A model generated the notes under the pieces. The model had not been told where the DNA came from. It saw only the letters and a list, made by a program, of their open reading frames with translations, and did not search any database. A DNA stretch of 32,308 nucleotides from Prochlorococcus marinus str. MIT 9215 (GTDB lineage: Bacteria > Cyanobacteriota > Cyanobacteriia > PCC-6307 > Cyanobiaceae). Where the stretch lies: NCBI GenBank assembly GCA_949486985.1, contig CATBLW010000092.1, positions 1 to 32,308 on the forward strand. The letters run 5' to 3'. Numbering within the stretch: position 1 is the first letter of the stretch; every line of letters starts with the position of its first letter. The position numbers were made by a program, and so were the translations under genes. Shown one piece after another: positions 8,826-17,544 of this stretch.

Positions 8826-11381
8826 TCAATTGAGGTGGGAAGTACCGCTCAAACTTTGCTTCTGAACTGCAAGAAGATCCTTCAAAAGCTCGTGGCGAAT
8901 TAGATCTGGATCATTCGCCAAAATCTGCTGCGCTTCCTCACGAGCCTCCACAAGAACAGCGCCATCATCGGCAAGGCTGGCTAGTGCTAAATCAGGAAGT
9001 CCTGATTGCTTTGTCCCGAGGATCTGGCCAGGACCGCGTAAACGCAAATCAATTTCTGCGATCTCAAAACCATCATTGGATCGCTCAAGAACCTCTAGGC
9101 GTTGTTTCGCTATGGGGTTGGAACTGTCATTGATCAGTAAACAATGAGAAGCCGCGGCGCCCCTTCCCACACGGCCTCGCAATTGATGCAACTGAGCCAA
9201 GCCAAATCGATCAGCGTGGTCAATCACCATCACACTCGCCATGGGCACATCCACCCCCACCTCCACAACAGTGGTGGAGACCAAGACCTGACAATCGCCA
9301 GCGGTAAAAGCTTGGATCACCTCCTGCTTCTGTGTACTACTGAGTCGGCCATGAAGTAGGCCGACATCCAATTCCGGGAAAATCTGCTCTGAAAGCTGAG
9401 CGTGAACATTCACCGCTGAGCGCAAGTCAAGTTTCTCAGAATCTTCAACCAACGGCAAAACCACATAAGCGCGTTGCCCTCTAGAGACTTGATCGCGAAT
9501 TAATTGATAGGCCTGCTCACGATCAGAGCTAGGAATAATCCTTGTCTGAATAGGCGTACGACCTGGAGGCAATTCATCGATCTGACTGACATCAAGATCC
9601 CCATGAATAGAAAGAGCCATCGTGCGGGGAATGGGAGTAGCCGTCATCGTTAACAGATGAGGCTGAAGACCCTTGTTCAACAAACGATTGCGTTGACGGA
9701 CCCCAAAACGATGCTGTTCATCAACCACCACCAGACCAAGTCTGGAAAAGTTCACCGGGTCCTCAATCAAGGCATGGGTACCAACCAAAATTTTCAAAGA
9801 CCCATTCGCAAGGTCATCCAAGATTTGACGGCGGCGGCGATGAGGTGTGGCTCCCGTCAACAACTCAACGCTCACGTGTAACTGTGGCAACCAACTGCAA
9901 AGCGTCTTGTGATGCTGCTCTGCCAAAACCTCAGTTGGCGCCATCAATGCTCCTTGCCAACCTGACTGAACTGCCGTGAGTAAAGCGGCAAGTGCCACAA
10001 CCGTCTTGCCACTTCCAACATCACCCTGCACAAGCCGAGCCATCGGTTCCGGGCGGATCAAATCGGCTTCGATCTCTGCAAGCACGCGCTCCTGTGCTCC
10101 TGTAAAAGCAAAGGGCAAAAGTTGCAAAAATCTGGCGACCAACCCCTCACGCTGGCCTGCTGTCTGCAAAGCAGGAGCCGAACGACGACGGAGTTCAACT
10201 CGCCTTCGCAGCAAACCCAATTGCAAAAGCAAAAATTCATCAAAAACCAACCGGCGCCGCGCTGCCTTCAATAACTCCTGATTCTCAGGACGATGAATCG
10301 CAACAATGGCCTCATCCCTGCGAGGAAGCTTCAACAGCAAACGACGTGGTTCAGGCAGAGGATCAACACAACTGGCTGCCACAGGAAGCACAGTAACGAC
10401 CAGATCCCTGAACCGATCAGCCGTTAATCCCTCAGTCAGCGCATACACAGGCAGCACACGTCCAATACTTCGAGAGCGAAGGGGCGACTGCGAGCTCTCC
10501 ATGACCTCGATCAAAGGGTCTTGAAAACTGACTCCATAGGAATTTTTCTTGACCAGGCCGCTGACCGCGACCGTGGCCCCAGGGGGATAGAGGCGCGCCT
10601 GGCTTTTGAGATAGGCAGGACTGCTGAAACGACGACCAGCAAAAAATCGCGTCACCTTGAGGCGACCGGTTGGATCTTGAAGCTGCAGCTCAAGAATGGA
10701 AAGATTGGGATTGCGCGGGCTTGTAAAGCCATGGCAACGGCGAACCGTCGCCACGATCGTGGACGTTTCACCTGCTTCAAGAGCCTCGATTCTTCGCAGG
10801 CAGGAGTAGTCCACATAGTCCCTTGGGTAGTAGTGAAGGAGATCTCTCACCACCAGGAGGCCAAGCCCTGCTAATCGTTCCGCAAGTTTTGGGCCAATAC
10901 CCTTAACCACCGACAGCGGGCTCTCCATCGTCATCGCGCCGCTCCGATGAGCCACCGTTTCATTAGGACTCAAGACTTGATCCTTCTCCAACCTCAGACG
11001 AGGCGGAGCCATAGGGGTTGGTGGTTCTAAGCGCTGACGTAAACCATGCAAAAGTTGCCTTGAAGCCGTGACAAGTCGACGTCTAGCCGCTTCAGAACTC
11101 TTTGGATATGCATCAAATTCTTTAGCCAACTCATCGAGTTTTAACTTGCTCTCTTTTGGAATAGGAAAAGGAAGTGAGGCAGCAAGCTCTCTTCTCAAAA
11201 AAGCATGAAAGTGTTCTTGTCGACCAAGAAGATCGGTAAAACCACGATCTGCTTCGATCGTTAAAGCTTGCTGAATTGGTCGTATCCAAGCAAGCAATTG
11301 TTCTAACTCAACTGGAGTTAGACGATGATCTTGATTCAGAGCTTGGGAGGATTGCTGCTGGTGGGAGGATTCTGCCACCAC
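8826..11381 (-). CDS. recG: ATP-dependent DNA helicase RecG
   Basis: RecG is a superfamily 2 helicase that regresses stalled replication forks and remodels branched DNA. The 851-residue protein has a long N-terminal extension of about 150 residues before the wedge/OB-fold region (VVKGIGPKLAERLAGLGLLVVRDLLHYYPRDY). The motor follows: Walker A VQGDVGSGKTVVA near 457, DEQH box VVDEQHRFGVRQRNR near 554, TMTATPIPRTMALSIHGDLD, and motif VI QLHQLRGRVGRG. E. coli RecG is 693 residues; the extra N-terminus is, from memory, usual for cyanobacterial RecG. The start is GTG at 11381, placed 46 bases inside the upstream unknown gene, which implies translational coupling. It is the last gene of the rpsB - tsf - unknown - recG run. 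Confidence 0.95.
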   Translation of the reverse strand: MVAESSHQQQSSQALNQDHRLTPVELEQLLAWIRPIQQALTIEADRGFTDLLGRQEHFHAFLRRELAASLPFPIPKESKLKLDELAKEFDAYPKSSEAARRRLVTASRQLLHGLRQRLEPPTPMAPPRLRLEKDQVLSPNETVAHRSGAMTMESPLSVVKGIGPKLAERLAGLGLLVVRDLLHYYPRDYVDYSCLRRIEALEAGETSTIVATVRRCHGFTSPRNPNLSILELQLQDPTGRLKVTRFFAGRRFSSPAYLKSQARLYPPGATVAVSGLVKKNSYGVSFQDPLIEVMESSQSPLRSRSIGRVLPVYALTEGLTADRFRDLVVTVLPVAASCVDPLPEPRRLLLKLPRRDEAIVAIHRPENQELLKAARRRLVFDEFLLLQLGLLRRRVELRRRSAPALQTAGQREGLVARFLQLLPFAFTGAQERVLAEIEADLIRPEPMARLVQGDVGSGKTVVALAALLTAVQSGWQGALMAPTEVLAEQHHKTLCSWLPQLHVSVELLTGATPHRRRRQILDDLANGSLKILVGTHALIEDPVNFSRLGLVVVDEQHRFGVRQRNRLLNKGLQPHLLTMTATPIPRTMALSIHGDLDVSQIDELPPGRTPIQTRIIPSSDREQAYQLIRDQVSRGQRAYVVLPLVEDSEKLDLRSAVNVHAQLSEQIFPELDVGLLHGRLSSTQKQEVIQAFTAGDCQVLVSTTVVEVGVDVPMASVMVIDHADRFGLAQLHQLRGRVGRGAAASHCLLINDSSNPIAKQRLEVLERSNDGFEIAEIDLRLRGPGQILGTKQSGLPDLALASLADDGAVLVEAREEAQQILANDPDLIRHELLKDLLAVQKQSLSGTSHLN

Positions 11382-12712
11382 TGTTTCTCTGCCTCCTCAG
11401 CCATAGCGCGACGCTGCCAATGCCGCTGTTGCCTCACCATTTTGAGCAACGCTCGACGATGCTGCCTCAACTTTGAACGACATTGACGCAAGCGAGGATT
11501 ATCAAACTCCAATTCAGATTGACGCAGAAGCACAGAAACGATCTCCATGCCCTCATCCACCATCGAGGTAGACATGGACGTAGGGATTTGGACTGGCAGG
11601 CGAAGTTTTAAAAGGTTGGACTGCGCTGGAAGTGATTCAACTTGACCACGGAGAACGGCATCAAGGAGAGTTGTTGGCAAAAGACTATTAACAATTCCAG
11701 CTCGCAACAGTTCCACATTCAAAGCGTGAGAAAGATTGCGCAACCGCCTGAAGAGTGCAAGTTCAATCGCATCCATCCAACGAGATAGCGCTAGAGGGCT
11801 TGCAGGCAAAAGGCCTTGTTCAGAACTACCACCACTATTCAGCAGCTGACCAAGGTCTTCAGACCAATCATCTGCTTGCGCCTCTGGAGAGTCCTCTAAG
11901 GACATCGTTTCACCAGCCATCACGAACAAAGATCGCAACACTTCAAGATCACCCTTTTGCACCTGCATTGATGCCGAATCATCTTCACCAATCTCTTCAG
12001 ATCCAACAAGCAGCCGATCGTCGACGCCTCCAAACGCGATCTGACCAAGAAGATCCTGATTAATATCTTCCTGATTAATATCTTCCTGATTAATATCTTC
12101 CTGATTAATATCTTCCTGATTAATATCTTCCTGATCAGCCAGCTCCGCAGCAGCTGAATCAAGATCAACGCCATCCTTAGCGACCTTGGCTTGATTGGAG
12201 TCCGACTCTTGAACAGAACCAATGACCTGTGTTTGCTCAGCTGCGAACAAACCCTCAAGAAGCTCTGGATGCTCTAGCGGCGGTGACAGACTCAGATGAA
12301 TAGAGCCCTCAGCTTCATCATTCGACTGTTGGCTTTCTGGGCTAAGGGCCAGCATTAACTCTCGCCTCGCCTGAGTTCTCTTTCGCTGTCGTTCCCGTTC
12401 CATTTGACGGACGAGATCCATTAACTGTTCAACAGTCAGAAGGGAGCAACAACGTGAAACAAGTTGCTCAACCTTTTCTTGGAAAGCTTTCTGAGATTTT
12501 GAGGAAAGCGCATTCAGTCGATTCTGATCTTTATCTGTTATCAATAAAAACAGTGCTTGCCTAACAGCACTCAAAAGTCCCCCTCTCATCAACTGAAGAT
12601 AAAGGGCCTGATCACGATAAAGATCAGGCACCAAAGACTGACCCTGCATCTGCAGGAGTGCAAGCTGCTGGTTTGGATCGAAGCTTTGCAAAATCTGCTG
12701 CTCCGAAACCAA
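11336..12712 (-). CDS. Uncharacterised 458-aa protein with in-frame QEDIN repeats
   Basis: I do not recognise a named family. Three parts are visible. Residues about 1-130 are helical (LALLQMQGQSLVPDLYRDQALYLQL onward in part, then a Lys/Arg-rich stretch). Residues about 130-290 are acidic and low in complexity and contain five perfect copies of QEDIN. Residues about 300-458 are again helical and end with a very basic coiled-coil-like tail rich in Arg, His and Gln. No transmembrane segment or enzyme motif is seen. The start appears to be TTG at 12712, two bases after the tsf stop; no ATG or GTG lies between the in-frame upstream stop and that point. The 3' end overlaps recG by 46 bases. The tight linkage to tsf and recG suggests co-expression, not a specific function. 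Confidence 0.8.
   Translation of the reverse strand: MVSEQQILQSFDPNQQLALLQMQGQSLVPDLYRDQALYLQLMRGGLLSAVRQALFLLITDKDQNRLNALSSKSQKAFQEKVEQLVSRCCSLLTVEQLMDLVRQMERERQRKRTQARRELMLALSPESQQSNDEAEGSIHLSLSPPLEHPELLEGLFAAEQTQVIGSVQESDSNQAKVAKDGVDLDSAAAELADQEDINQEDINQEDINQEDINQEDINQDLLGQIAFGGVDDRLLVGSEEIGEDDSASMQVQKGDLEVLRSLFVMAGETMSLEDSPEAQADDWSEDLGQLLNSGGSSEQGLLPASPLALSRWMDAIELALFRRLRNLSHALNVELLRAGIVNSLLPTTLLDAVLRGQVESLPAQSNLLKLRLPVQIPTSMSTSMVDEGMEIVSVLLRQSELEFDNPRLRQCRSKLRQHRRALLKMVRQQRHWQRRAMAEEAEKQWWQNPPTSSNPPKL
12056..12135 (-). repeat. Perfect 15-bp tandem repeat, five copies plus partial
   Basis: The unit CTGATTAATATCTTC occurs five times without any mismatch (12056-12130), followed by the first five bases of a sixth unit. 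Read on the coding strand each unit is one QEDIN pentapeptide. The unit length is a multiple of three, so gain or loss of copies keeps the frame open. The complete identity at third codon positions suggests recent slippage. Confidence 0.97.
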
Positions 12713-12714
12713 AA

Positions 12715-13371
12715 TCAGGATGCCGACATTGATGCCACTTCAGTGGCAAAGTCTGTCGTTTCAACCTCTATGCCTTCTCCCAGGGTGTAGCGAGTGAAGC
12801 GACGGACTTTTACATTCTCGCCAATCTTTCCAGCCACCTGCTTGACCAGTTCTTCCAAAGTCATGGAGCTATCGCGAATGAAAGGTTGTTCCAGTAAAGC
12901 CAGTTCCTTAAGACGCTTAGCAATTCTTCCTTCAACGATCTTGACTCTCATCTTTTCTGGCTTTCCAGAAAGATCATCACGACCCATTTCGATGGATTTC
13001 TCTCGTTCAATCACATCAGCAGGAATTTCATCTGTGCTCACGTACTCAACATTTGGGCAAGCTGCAACCTGCATCGCCACATCCTTCAATAGACCCTGAA
13101 ATAAATCTCCCCGAGCAACAAAATCAGTTTCACAATTCAGCTCAATCAGAACTCCCACACGGGCTCCCGTATGGATGTAGCTACCAATGGAACCTTCAGC
13201 GGCTGTGCGGGCAGATTTCTTCTCAGCGCTGGCGATGCCCTTCTGGCGTAACCACTCAGACGCTTTGGTCATGTCGCCACCGGTCTCAGCCAGGGCTTTC
13301 TTGCAATCCATCATTCCCGCGCCAGTCTTGTCACGCAGGTCCTTGACGAGCTTGGCTGATACGTCCGCCAT
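12715..13371 (-). CDS. tsf: Translation elongation factor Ts
   Basis: EF-Ts exchanges GDP for GTP on EF-Tu. With the ATG at 13371 the protein has 218 residues and begins MADVSAKLVKDLRDKTGAGM, the usual N-terminus (UBA-like domain with the EF-Tu-contact segment TDFVA in NCETDFVARGDLFQGL). The frame is open 11 codons further upstream to 13404, but that extension (NPLSPSLLIP) is not family-like and is rejected. The length is typical of the short cyanobacterial EF-Ts (E. coli has 283 residues, with an extra C-terminal region). It follows rpsB by 99 bases, the standard rpsB-tsf order, and its TGA is followed two bases later by the start of the unknown gene before recG. Confidence 0.97.
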   Translation of the reverse strand: MADVSAKLVKDLRDKTGAGMMDCKKALAETGGDMTKASEWLRQKGIASAEKKSARTAAEGSIGSYIHTGARVGVLIELNCETDFVARGDLFQGLLKDVAMQVAACPNVEYVSTDEIPADVIEREKSIEMGRDDLSGKPEKMRVKIVEGRIAKRLKELALLEQPFIRDSSMTLEELVKQVAGKIGENVKVRRFTRYTLGEGIEVETTDFATEVASMSAS

Positions 13372-13470
13372 GGGAATTAGAAGGGAAGGTGAAAGTGGGT
13401 TCAAATGGTCTGCCGACGACCTAGTGAGAAGGGCGTCGGCAGAGAAAGAAGTTAGCTGTGGTTAATCGAG

Positions 13471-14190
13471 TTAGCCGTCGCCGTCATCAGCACCACGCTG
13501 TTCATGGGCACCATGACGGCCTTCATTAATGGCATCAGCAAGACGACCCAAAACAAGCTGCACAGAACGAACAGCATCGTCGTTGCAAGGAATGGGTACC
13601 TCACAAAGATCAGGGTCACAGTTGGTATCAAGCATGGACACCAAAGGGATATCTAACTTGCGCGCTTCCAACACAGCGTTTGTTTCACGGCGTTGATCAA
13701 CCAAAACGACGACATCGGGCAATCGCCGCATGCCTTTCAGACCGCCAAGGTACTTCTGCAATCGCTCCAACTCACGACGCAAAACAGCCCCTTCTTTCTT
13801 CGGTCGCATGGCAATCGCACCACTGGATTCCATCCGCTCGAGATCCTTCAAACGATCAATCCTGGCCTTCATTGTGGTCCAGTTGGTGAGCATGCCACCA
13901 AGCCAGCGCTGATTCACGTAAGACGCACCACAGCGCATTGCTTCAAGGGCTACAACCTCGGAAGCTTGCTTTTTCGTGCCGACAAACAGGAACCTCTTGC
14001 CGCTTCGTGCAGCAGAACGGGTCCATTTATAGGCATTGTTCATGCAGACAGCTGTCTGCACAAGGTCAATAATGTGAACTCCATTGCGCGCGCAGTAGAT
14101 GTAGCGCGACATCTTTGGATTCCAACGACGGGTCTGGTGGCCAAAGTGAGCACCAGCCTCCATCATCTCGGAAAGAGTGACAACAGCCAT
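13471..14190 (-). CDS. rpsB: 30S ribosomal protein S2
   Basis: S2 is a late-assembling protein of the small ribosomal subunit. The 239-residue protein starts MAVVTLSEMMEAGAHFGHQT, the diagnostic S2 N-terminus, and contains RWLGGMLTNWTTMKARIDRL and the segment PDVVVLVDQRRETNAVLEARKL in the Rossmann-like core. The C-terminal tail (HGAHEQRGADDGDG) is short and acidic. The ATG at 14190 is clear. It is the first gene of the rpsB - tsf - unknown - recG run; the 141 bases upstream to the glycosyltransferase gene should hold the promoter and leader. I saw no obvious leader structure that would mark S2 autoregulation. Confidence 0.98.
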   Translation of the reverse strand: MAVVTLSEMMEAGAHFGHQTRRWNPKMSRYIYCARNGVHIIDLVQTAVCMNNAYKWTRSAARSGKRFLFVGTKKQASEVVALEAMRCGASYVNQRWLGGMLTNWTTMKARIDRLKDLERMESSGAIAMRPKKEGAVLRRELERLQKYLGGLKGMRRLPDVVVLVDQRRETNAVLEARKLDIPLVSMLDTNCDPDLCEVPIPCNDDAVRSVQLVLGRLADAINEGRHGAHEQRGADDGDG

Positions 14191-14331
14191 GTTTTTTAGG
14201 TTTCGGGTTCGCCTCCACCTGCCAGGTATGAGAGCAAATCACGCCAAAAGGCATGGTTCAACTCAGTCATCACCCGAAACGGACAGGTGTGCGGGATGAA
14301 AGAACGCCATGAATTTAACAAAGCAAGCGGC

Positions 14332-15264
14332 TCAATGCAGCCCCGCCAGAGCGGCCTCTTTGTAAAGAGCACGAACACCAATGCGATTGAGAGGTAAACG
14401 CAACAGCTCCATGGCCAAACCTGGATAACCACGACGAATCAATAGGGCCAAGAAGGGCCTCATACTGCGCTCATTGATCATTCCCCCAATCGTCAGCACT
14501 TCCCAAAGCAAGCGATGGAGCCAAGTGAACTGAATGATGAAACGCACACGTCGGGTTGGATGTTTCCGGTAAAAGACCAAACCCATGCGAGCCCGCTCCC
14601 GCTCAATCCTGATCAGATCTGGCACCTGCTCAAGACGCAGCGCAGGATGCCAGTGATAACCGACAGCTTCGGGACATTTCACCAGTTCAACGCCCATCTG
14701 GCGCAAGCGTTCCCCGAGCTCTAAATCCTCCCAGCCATAGAGCCGGAAACTGGTATCAAATAGTCCTGAACGTTCAAGCACCTCGCGATCAATGGCCACA
14801 TTGCCTGTCGCGAAATAAGCCCATGAATTGTCCTGAATTTTATGGGGTTCCTTTGTTGGCTGCTCAAAATTTGCTGTGTTAATCACTGCGCCATAGGTGA
14901 ACGAGAGCCGATCACCGCGACGCTGCCAACTTTTTCGCAAAGCTCGGGCATGACAGGCGAGAAACGATTCGGTTACGACCAGATCGCTGTCGATAAAAAC
15001 AATCAGATCACCACGGGCATGGTCGACGCCGCGATTACGGCCCTCTGCAGGCCCACCATGCTCTTGCTTAACCATGCGTACATGGGGAAAACGTGTCGCT
15101 TCATCCCTCAACCAATCGAGGGTTCCATCAGTTGAACCATCATCGACAACAACAACCTCGTAGGCCTCGAGCTCTCCTGCAAGAGCCTGATTCTCTAAGG
15201 CGGTCAGACACTTTTCAAGAATCGGAAGCCGGTTGTAGGTGGGTATGACGACACTTGCAAACAT
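14332..15264 (-). CDS. Family 2 glycosyltransferase
   Basis: This is a GT-A fold sugar transferase that would move a sugar from a nucleotide donor to an unknown acceptor, probably for envelope polysaccharide or lipid. The 310 residues open with VVIPTYNRLPILEKCLTALE, then VVVVDDGSTDGT (donor-binding Asp41-Asp42) and the DxD-like IDSD at 91-94. YGWEDLELGERLRQMG near 176 resembles the C-terminal galactosyltransferase-type motif that follows many GT2 domains. No transmembrane segment is evident, so it would be cytosolic or peripheral. It lies between rpsB and the 51-aa gene on the same strand but is separated from the latter by a strong terminator, so it likely has its own promoter at 15265-15390. 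Donor and acceptor cannot be inferred. Confidence 0.88.
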   Translation of the reverse strand: MFASVVIPTYNRLPILEKCLTALENQALAGELEAYEVVVVDDGSTDGTLDWLRDEATRFPHVRMVKQEHGGPAEGRNRGVDHARGDLIVFIDSDLVVTESFLACHARALRKSWQRRGDRLSFTYGAVINTANFEQPTKEPHKIQDNSWAYFATGNVAIDREVLERSGLFDTSFRLYGWEDLELGERLRQMGVELVKCPEAVGYHWHPALRLEQVPDLIRIERERARMGLVFYRKHPTRRVRFIIQFTWLHRLLWEVLTIGGMINERSMRPFLALLIRRGYPGLAMELLRLPLNRIGVRALYKEAALAGLH

Positions 15265-15392
15265 CCCCTACAAAGCCAACTGCTAATCAACAACACACTA
15301 GGGAAACAAGCGCTAACTAGGTAAACATGATCCAAGGCAAACAACAGCCAAGGGAATCAACCACCTCAAACACAGCAGTCCAGGGACAACAA

Positions 15393-15418
15393 AAAAAGGG
15401 CTGATTAGAGCCCTTTTT
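15393..15418 (-). terminator. Rho-independent terminator after the 51-aa gene
   Basis: A 10-bp stem (AAAAAGGGCT / AGCCCTTTTT) encloses a 6-base loop. In the minus-strand RNA it is followed by further U residues (seven U in all), so it is a typical intrinsic terminator. It sits 28 bases past the stop of the 51-aa gene and closes the pcyA-devBCA run. The A-rich left arm would let it act weakly on the other strand as well. Confidence 0.88.
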
Positions 15419-15446
15419 GATGGATTGGCGTTAAAGGGAGAGCTGA

Positions 15447-15602
15447 TCAGTCAGCGGCCCCACCGTTGTTAGCGGTGCCTGTGACACCATTGCCTGCGCC
15501 TTCGCCGCGGCCGTCATTGCGAAGCTTGCGCTTTTTGAATTTGCGGGCATAAGCGCGATTGCGCTCCTGCTTTTCCTTCTTAAGGTTTCTCCGCTTAGCC
15601 AT
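15447..15602 (-). CDS. Small very basic protein, 51 aa, function unknown
   Basis: An ATG at 15602 opens a 51-codon frame that ends in TGA at 15447. The N-terminal half is extremely basic (MAKRRNLKKEKQERNRAYAR, then KFKKRKLRN) and would form a charged helix; the second half is Gly/Asn/Ala-rich (GRGEGAGNGVTGTANNGGAAD) and probably disordered. The composition suggests RNA or ribosome binding, but I do not recognise a named family. Support that it is real comes from the codon use, the clear ATG, the 41-base distance to devA on the same strand and the strong terminator 28 bases past its stop. It may be the last gene of the pcyA-devBCA operon or have its own promoter. Confidence 0.75.
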   Translation of the reverse strand: MAKRRNLKKEKQERNRAYARKFKKRKLRNDGRGEGAGNGVTGTANNGGAAD

Positions 15603-15643
15603 GTTGTTTGGACGTCCGGGCTGAAGTACTCAAACCAATCTAC

Positions 15644-16375
15644 TCAAGTGGGGGGGATCAAGCGACCATCTTCCATCTGAATCAATCGATCCGCGACATC
15701 AAGAATCCTGGGATCATGAGTAACCATCAACACTGAACAGGACTGCTCACGAGCGAGCCTCTTGAGAAGATCAACAACTTCGCGACCCGTAACGCTGTCT
15801 AGAGCAGCTGTGGGTTCATCTGCCAGCAACAACTTTGGCCGCGCCGCCAGAGCCCTAGCAATCGCAACCCTCTGCTTTTGGCCACCCGAGAGGTCATGGG
15901 GCATCTTGCTCAAATGATCATCAAGACCAACAGCCCTTAACCAATCACGAGCTTGATCCCTTCTTGATCGATAGGAAAGGCCTGCCAACAAATCTGCACC
16001 CATCTGAACGTTCTGTTCGGCCGTGAGACAACGCAACAAGTTATGCCCTTGAAAAATCATGCCGATTTGACGTCGCAACTTCTGTCGTTGTCGCCGTCGT
16101 GATCCATGCAGCTGGTTGCCAAACACACAGATATCTCCCTGCTGCACTTGGCGTAGGGCTCCGATCAAGGTGAGCAAGGTGGTCTTGCCACAGCCAGAAG
16201 GTCCGCTGAGCAAAACAACCTCACCAGGGGCAATCTTCAGTGAGATGGACTGGAGAACCTGGCGGCGCATTGAGCCTTTGCCAAACCAATGGCAGAGCCC
16301 TTCGATCTCAACAGTTGGGCCGTCATGAAGAGCCCAATCAGACTGGTCGGCTGCATTAAACGAAGCCAAACCCAT
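15644..16375 (-). CDS. devA: ABC exporter ATP-binding subunit, DevA family
   Basis: This is the ATPase of a DevBCA-type (MacB-like) exporter. With the ATG at 16375 it has 243 residues: Walker A LSGPSGCGKTT (about 57-67), Q-loop MIFQGHNLL, signature DLSGGQKQR at 161-169, Walker B LLLADEPTAALD with the catalytic Glu near 187, and the H-loop VTHD near 215. The frame is open 22 codons further upstream, but that part overlaps devC and lacks family features, while the TGATG junction with devC at 16375-16377 is a classical coupled start. In Anabaena DevBCA exports heterocyst glycolipids; unicellular strains have paralogues whose cargo is mostly unknown, so the substrate here is open. The last codons contain a run of seven G on the plus strand. 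Confidence 0.93.
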   Translation of the reverse strand: MGLASFNAADQSDWALHDGPTVEIEGLCHWFGKGSMRRQVLQSISLKIAPGEVVLLSGPSGCGKTTLLTLIGALRQVQQGDICVFGNQLHGSRRRQRQKLRRQIGMIFQGHNLLRCLTAEQNVQMGADLLAGLSYRSRRDQARDWLRAVGLDDHLSKMPHDLSGGQKQRVAIARALAARPKLLLADEPTAALDSVTGREVVDLLKRLAREQSCSVLMVTHDPRILDVADRLIQMEDGRLIPPT

Positions 16376-17544
16376 CAGAAGATCTCCGCAGGATCGGCAT
16401 CCACCAGCCGCCGCATCGCCAGCAGAGCCGACCCCATACACATCACCAAAATCAAACTGAACACAAGCGTGGCCCGCGATAGATCCATAGCCACAGGCAA
16501 TTTTGTTGAGCTACGAACTAAGGCATAAAGAGCTTGACCAGCGGCATATGCAGGCACATAACCCATAACCGCAAGAAATATTCCCTCCCTTGCAACCACG
16601 CCTAAAAGAGTTTTCAGCCTGTAACCCATCGCCAGCAAAGTGGCGTACTCGGGCAAATGATCACTGACATCGCTATAGAGAATTTGATAAACAATCACGC
16701 AACCAACAACAAAACCCATCGCTGCACCGAGGCTGAAAATGAATCCAATCGATGTGCTGGTGCGCCAATAGTTCTTCTCAAACTCGATGAATTGATGGCG
16801 AGTGAACACCTTCACATCGCTGGGCAAGCTCGCTGTAAGAGAGCGAGCCACGGCTTCCTGATCCGCGCCCGGTCGCAATCTCACCAATCCGATCTCGATG
16901 CTGCCAGGCGGTGTACTCGGCAACAGATCCAGGTATGTCTCTCGACTGGTAAGCAGGTTCCCATCCGCACCAAATGAAGGTCCGAGAGTGACGAGGCCCG
17001 CTACCCGCACTCGCTTGCCTGAAAGTTCAGTCTCAACCGTGCGGCCCTCTCGGAACCATTCGCTAATGGGTCCGAATTCATCTCGAGACAGCTGATCAAA
17101 TAACACGCGCCCATGCTTGGTAAGCGCCTGAGCCTTGGCCGCCAACTCAGGATCGGTAAACAATGGATCACCCGGCTCAAAACCAAGCGCCAGAATTGAA
17201 CGTGTTGAAAGGGTTTCCGGATTTCGCCACAGAAGGAAGTTCCAGTTCACAGGCGTGGTGCCCTGCACATCTGGATGCGCCATCGCCTGAACGAGCCGGC
17301 GACGAGGGAAGCCGCTCATGCTGATCGAGCTCATCGAACGAGGACTGATCAGCACCAGATCAGCATCGAACAAGCGATGCACGGTGACACTGGCATCAAA
17401 AAGCCCGTCACGAAATCCGAGCTGCATAAACATCAAGATTCCAGCGAAGCTGATTCCTGCCAGGGCAACAAAAAGCCGCAAAGGTTGCCGCGTTAGCAAT
17501 AACCAAGCCAACGGAATACGCCGTCCTTGCCAAAACCTCCGCAT
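16375..17544 (-). CDS. devC: ABC exporter permease, DevC family
   Basis: The 389-residue inner-membrane protein has the MacB/FtsX-like layout: one transmembrane helix near the N-terminus (LFVALAGISFAGILMFMQLGF, about 24-44), a large periplasmic domain of roughly 200 residues, and three more helices in the C-terminal third (GFIFSLGAAMGFVVGCVIVY; a segment near VVAREGIFLAVMGYVPAYAAG; ATLVFSLILVMCMGSALLAM). The FRDGLFDASVTVHRLFDADLVLIS segment after helix 1 is typical of DevC. The ATG at 17544 overlaps the TGA of devB (TGATG), and its own TGA overlaps the devA ATG in the same way. It should form the channel partner of DevA, with DevB as the periplasmic adaptor and a TolC-like outer-membrane protein encoded elsewhere. 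Confidence 0.93.
   Translation of the reverse strand: MRRFWQGRRIPLAWLLLTRQPLRLFVALAGISFAGILMFMQLGFRDGLFDASVTVHRLFDADLVLISPRSMSSISMSGFPRRRLVQAMAHPDVQGTTPVNWNFLLWRNPETLSTRSILALGFEPGDPLFTDPELAAKAQALTKHGRVLFDQLSRDEFGPISEWFREGRTVETELSGKRVRVAGLVTLGPSFGADGNLLTSRETYLDLLPSTPPGSIEIGLVRLRPGADQEAVARSLTASLPSDVKVFTRHQFIEFEKNYWRTSTSIGFIFSLGAAMGFVVGCVIVYQILYSDVSDHLPEYATLLAMGYRLKTLLGVVAREGIFLAVMGYVPAYAAGQALYALVRSSTKLPVAMDLSRATLVFSLILVMCMGSALLAMRRLVDADPAEIF

Noticed and set aside
8759..8833. A 24-codon ATG frame on the plus strand in the recG / M15D intergenic region.
   Set aside because: It runs through the hairpin and a DnaA-box-like site into the recG 3' end, has no ribosome binding site, and its codons look random.
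8824..8835. 12-base palindrome CCTCAATTGAGG at the recG stop codon.
   Set aside because: It has no loop and lies partly in coding sequence; palindromes of this size occur by chance and it lacks a T-tract.
12557..13465. Several open frames on the plus strand opposite tsf.
   Set aside because: They have no recognisable product and lie opposite a certain housekeeping gene.
15647..15657. Run of seven G at the end of devA as a possible phase-variable tract.
   Set aside because: It is only a few codons before the stop, so slippage would change just the last residues.
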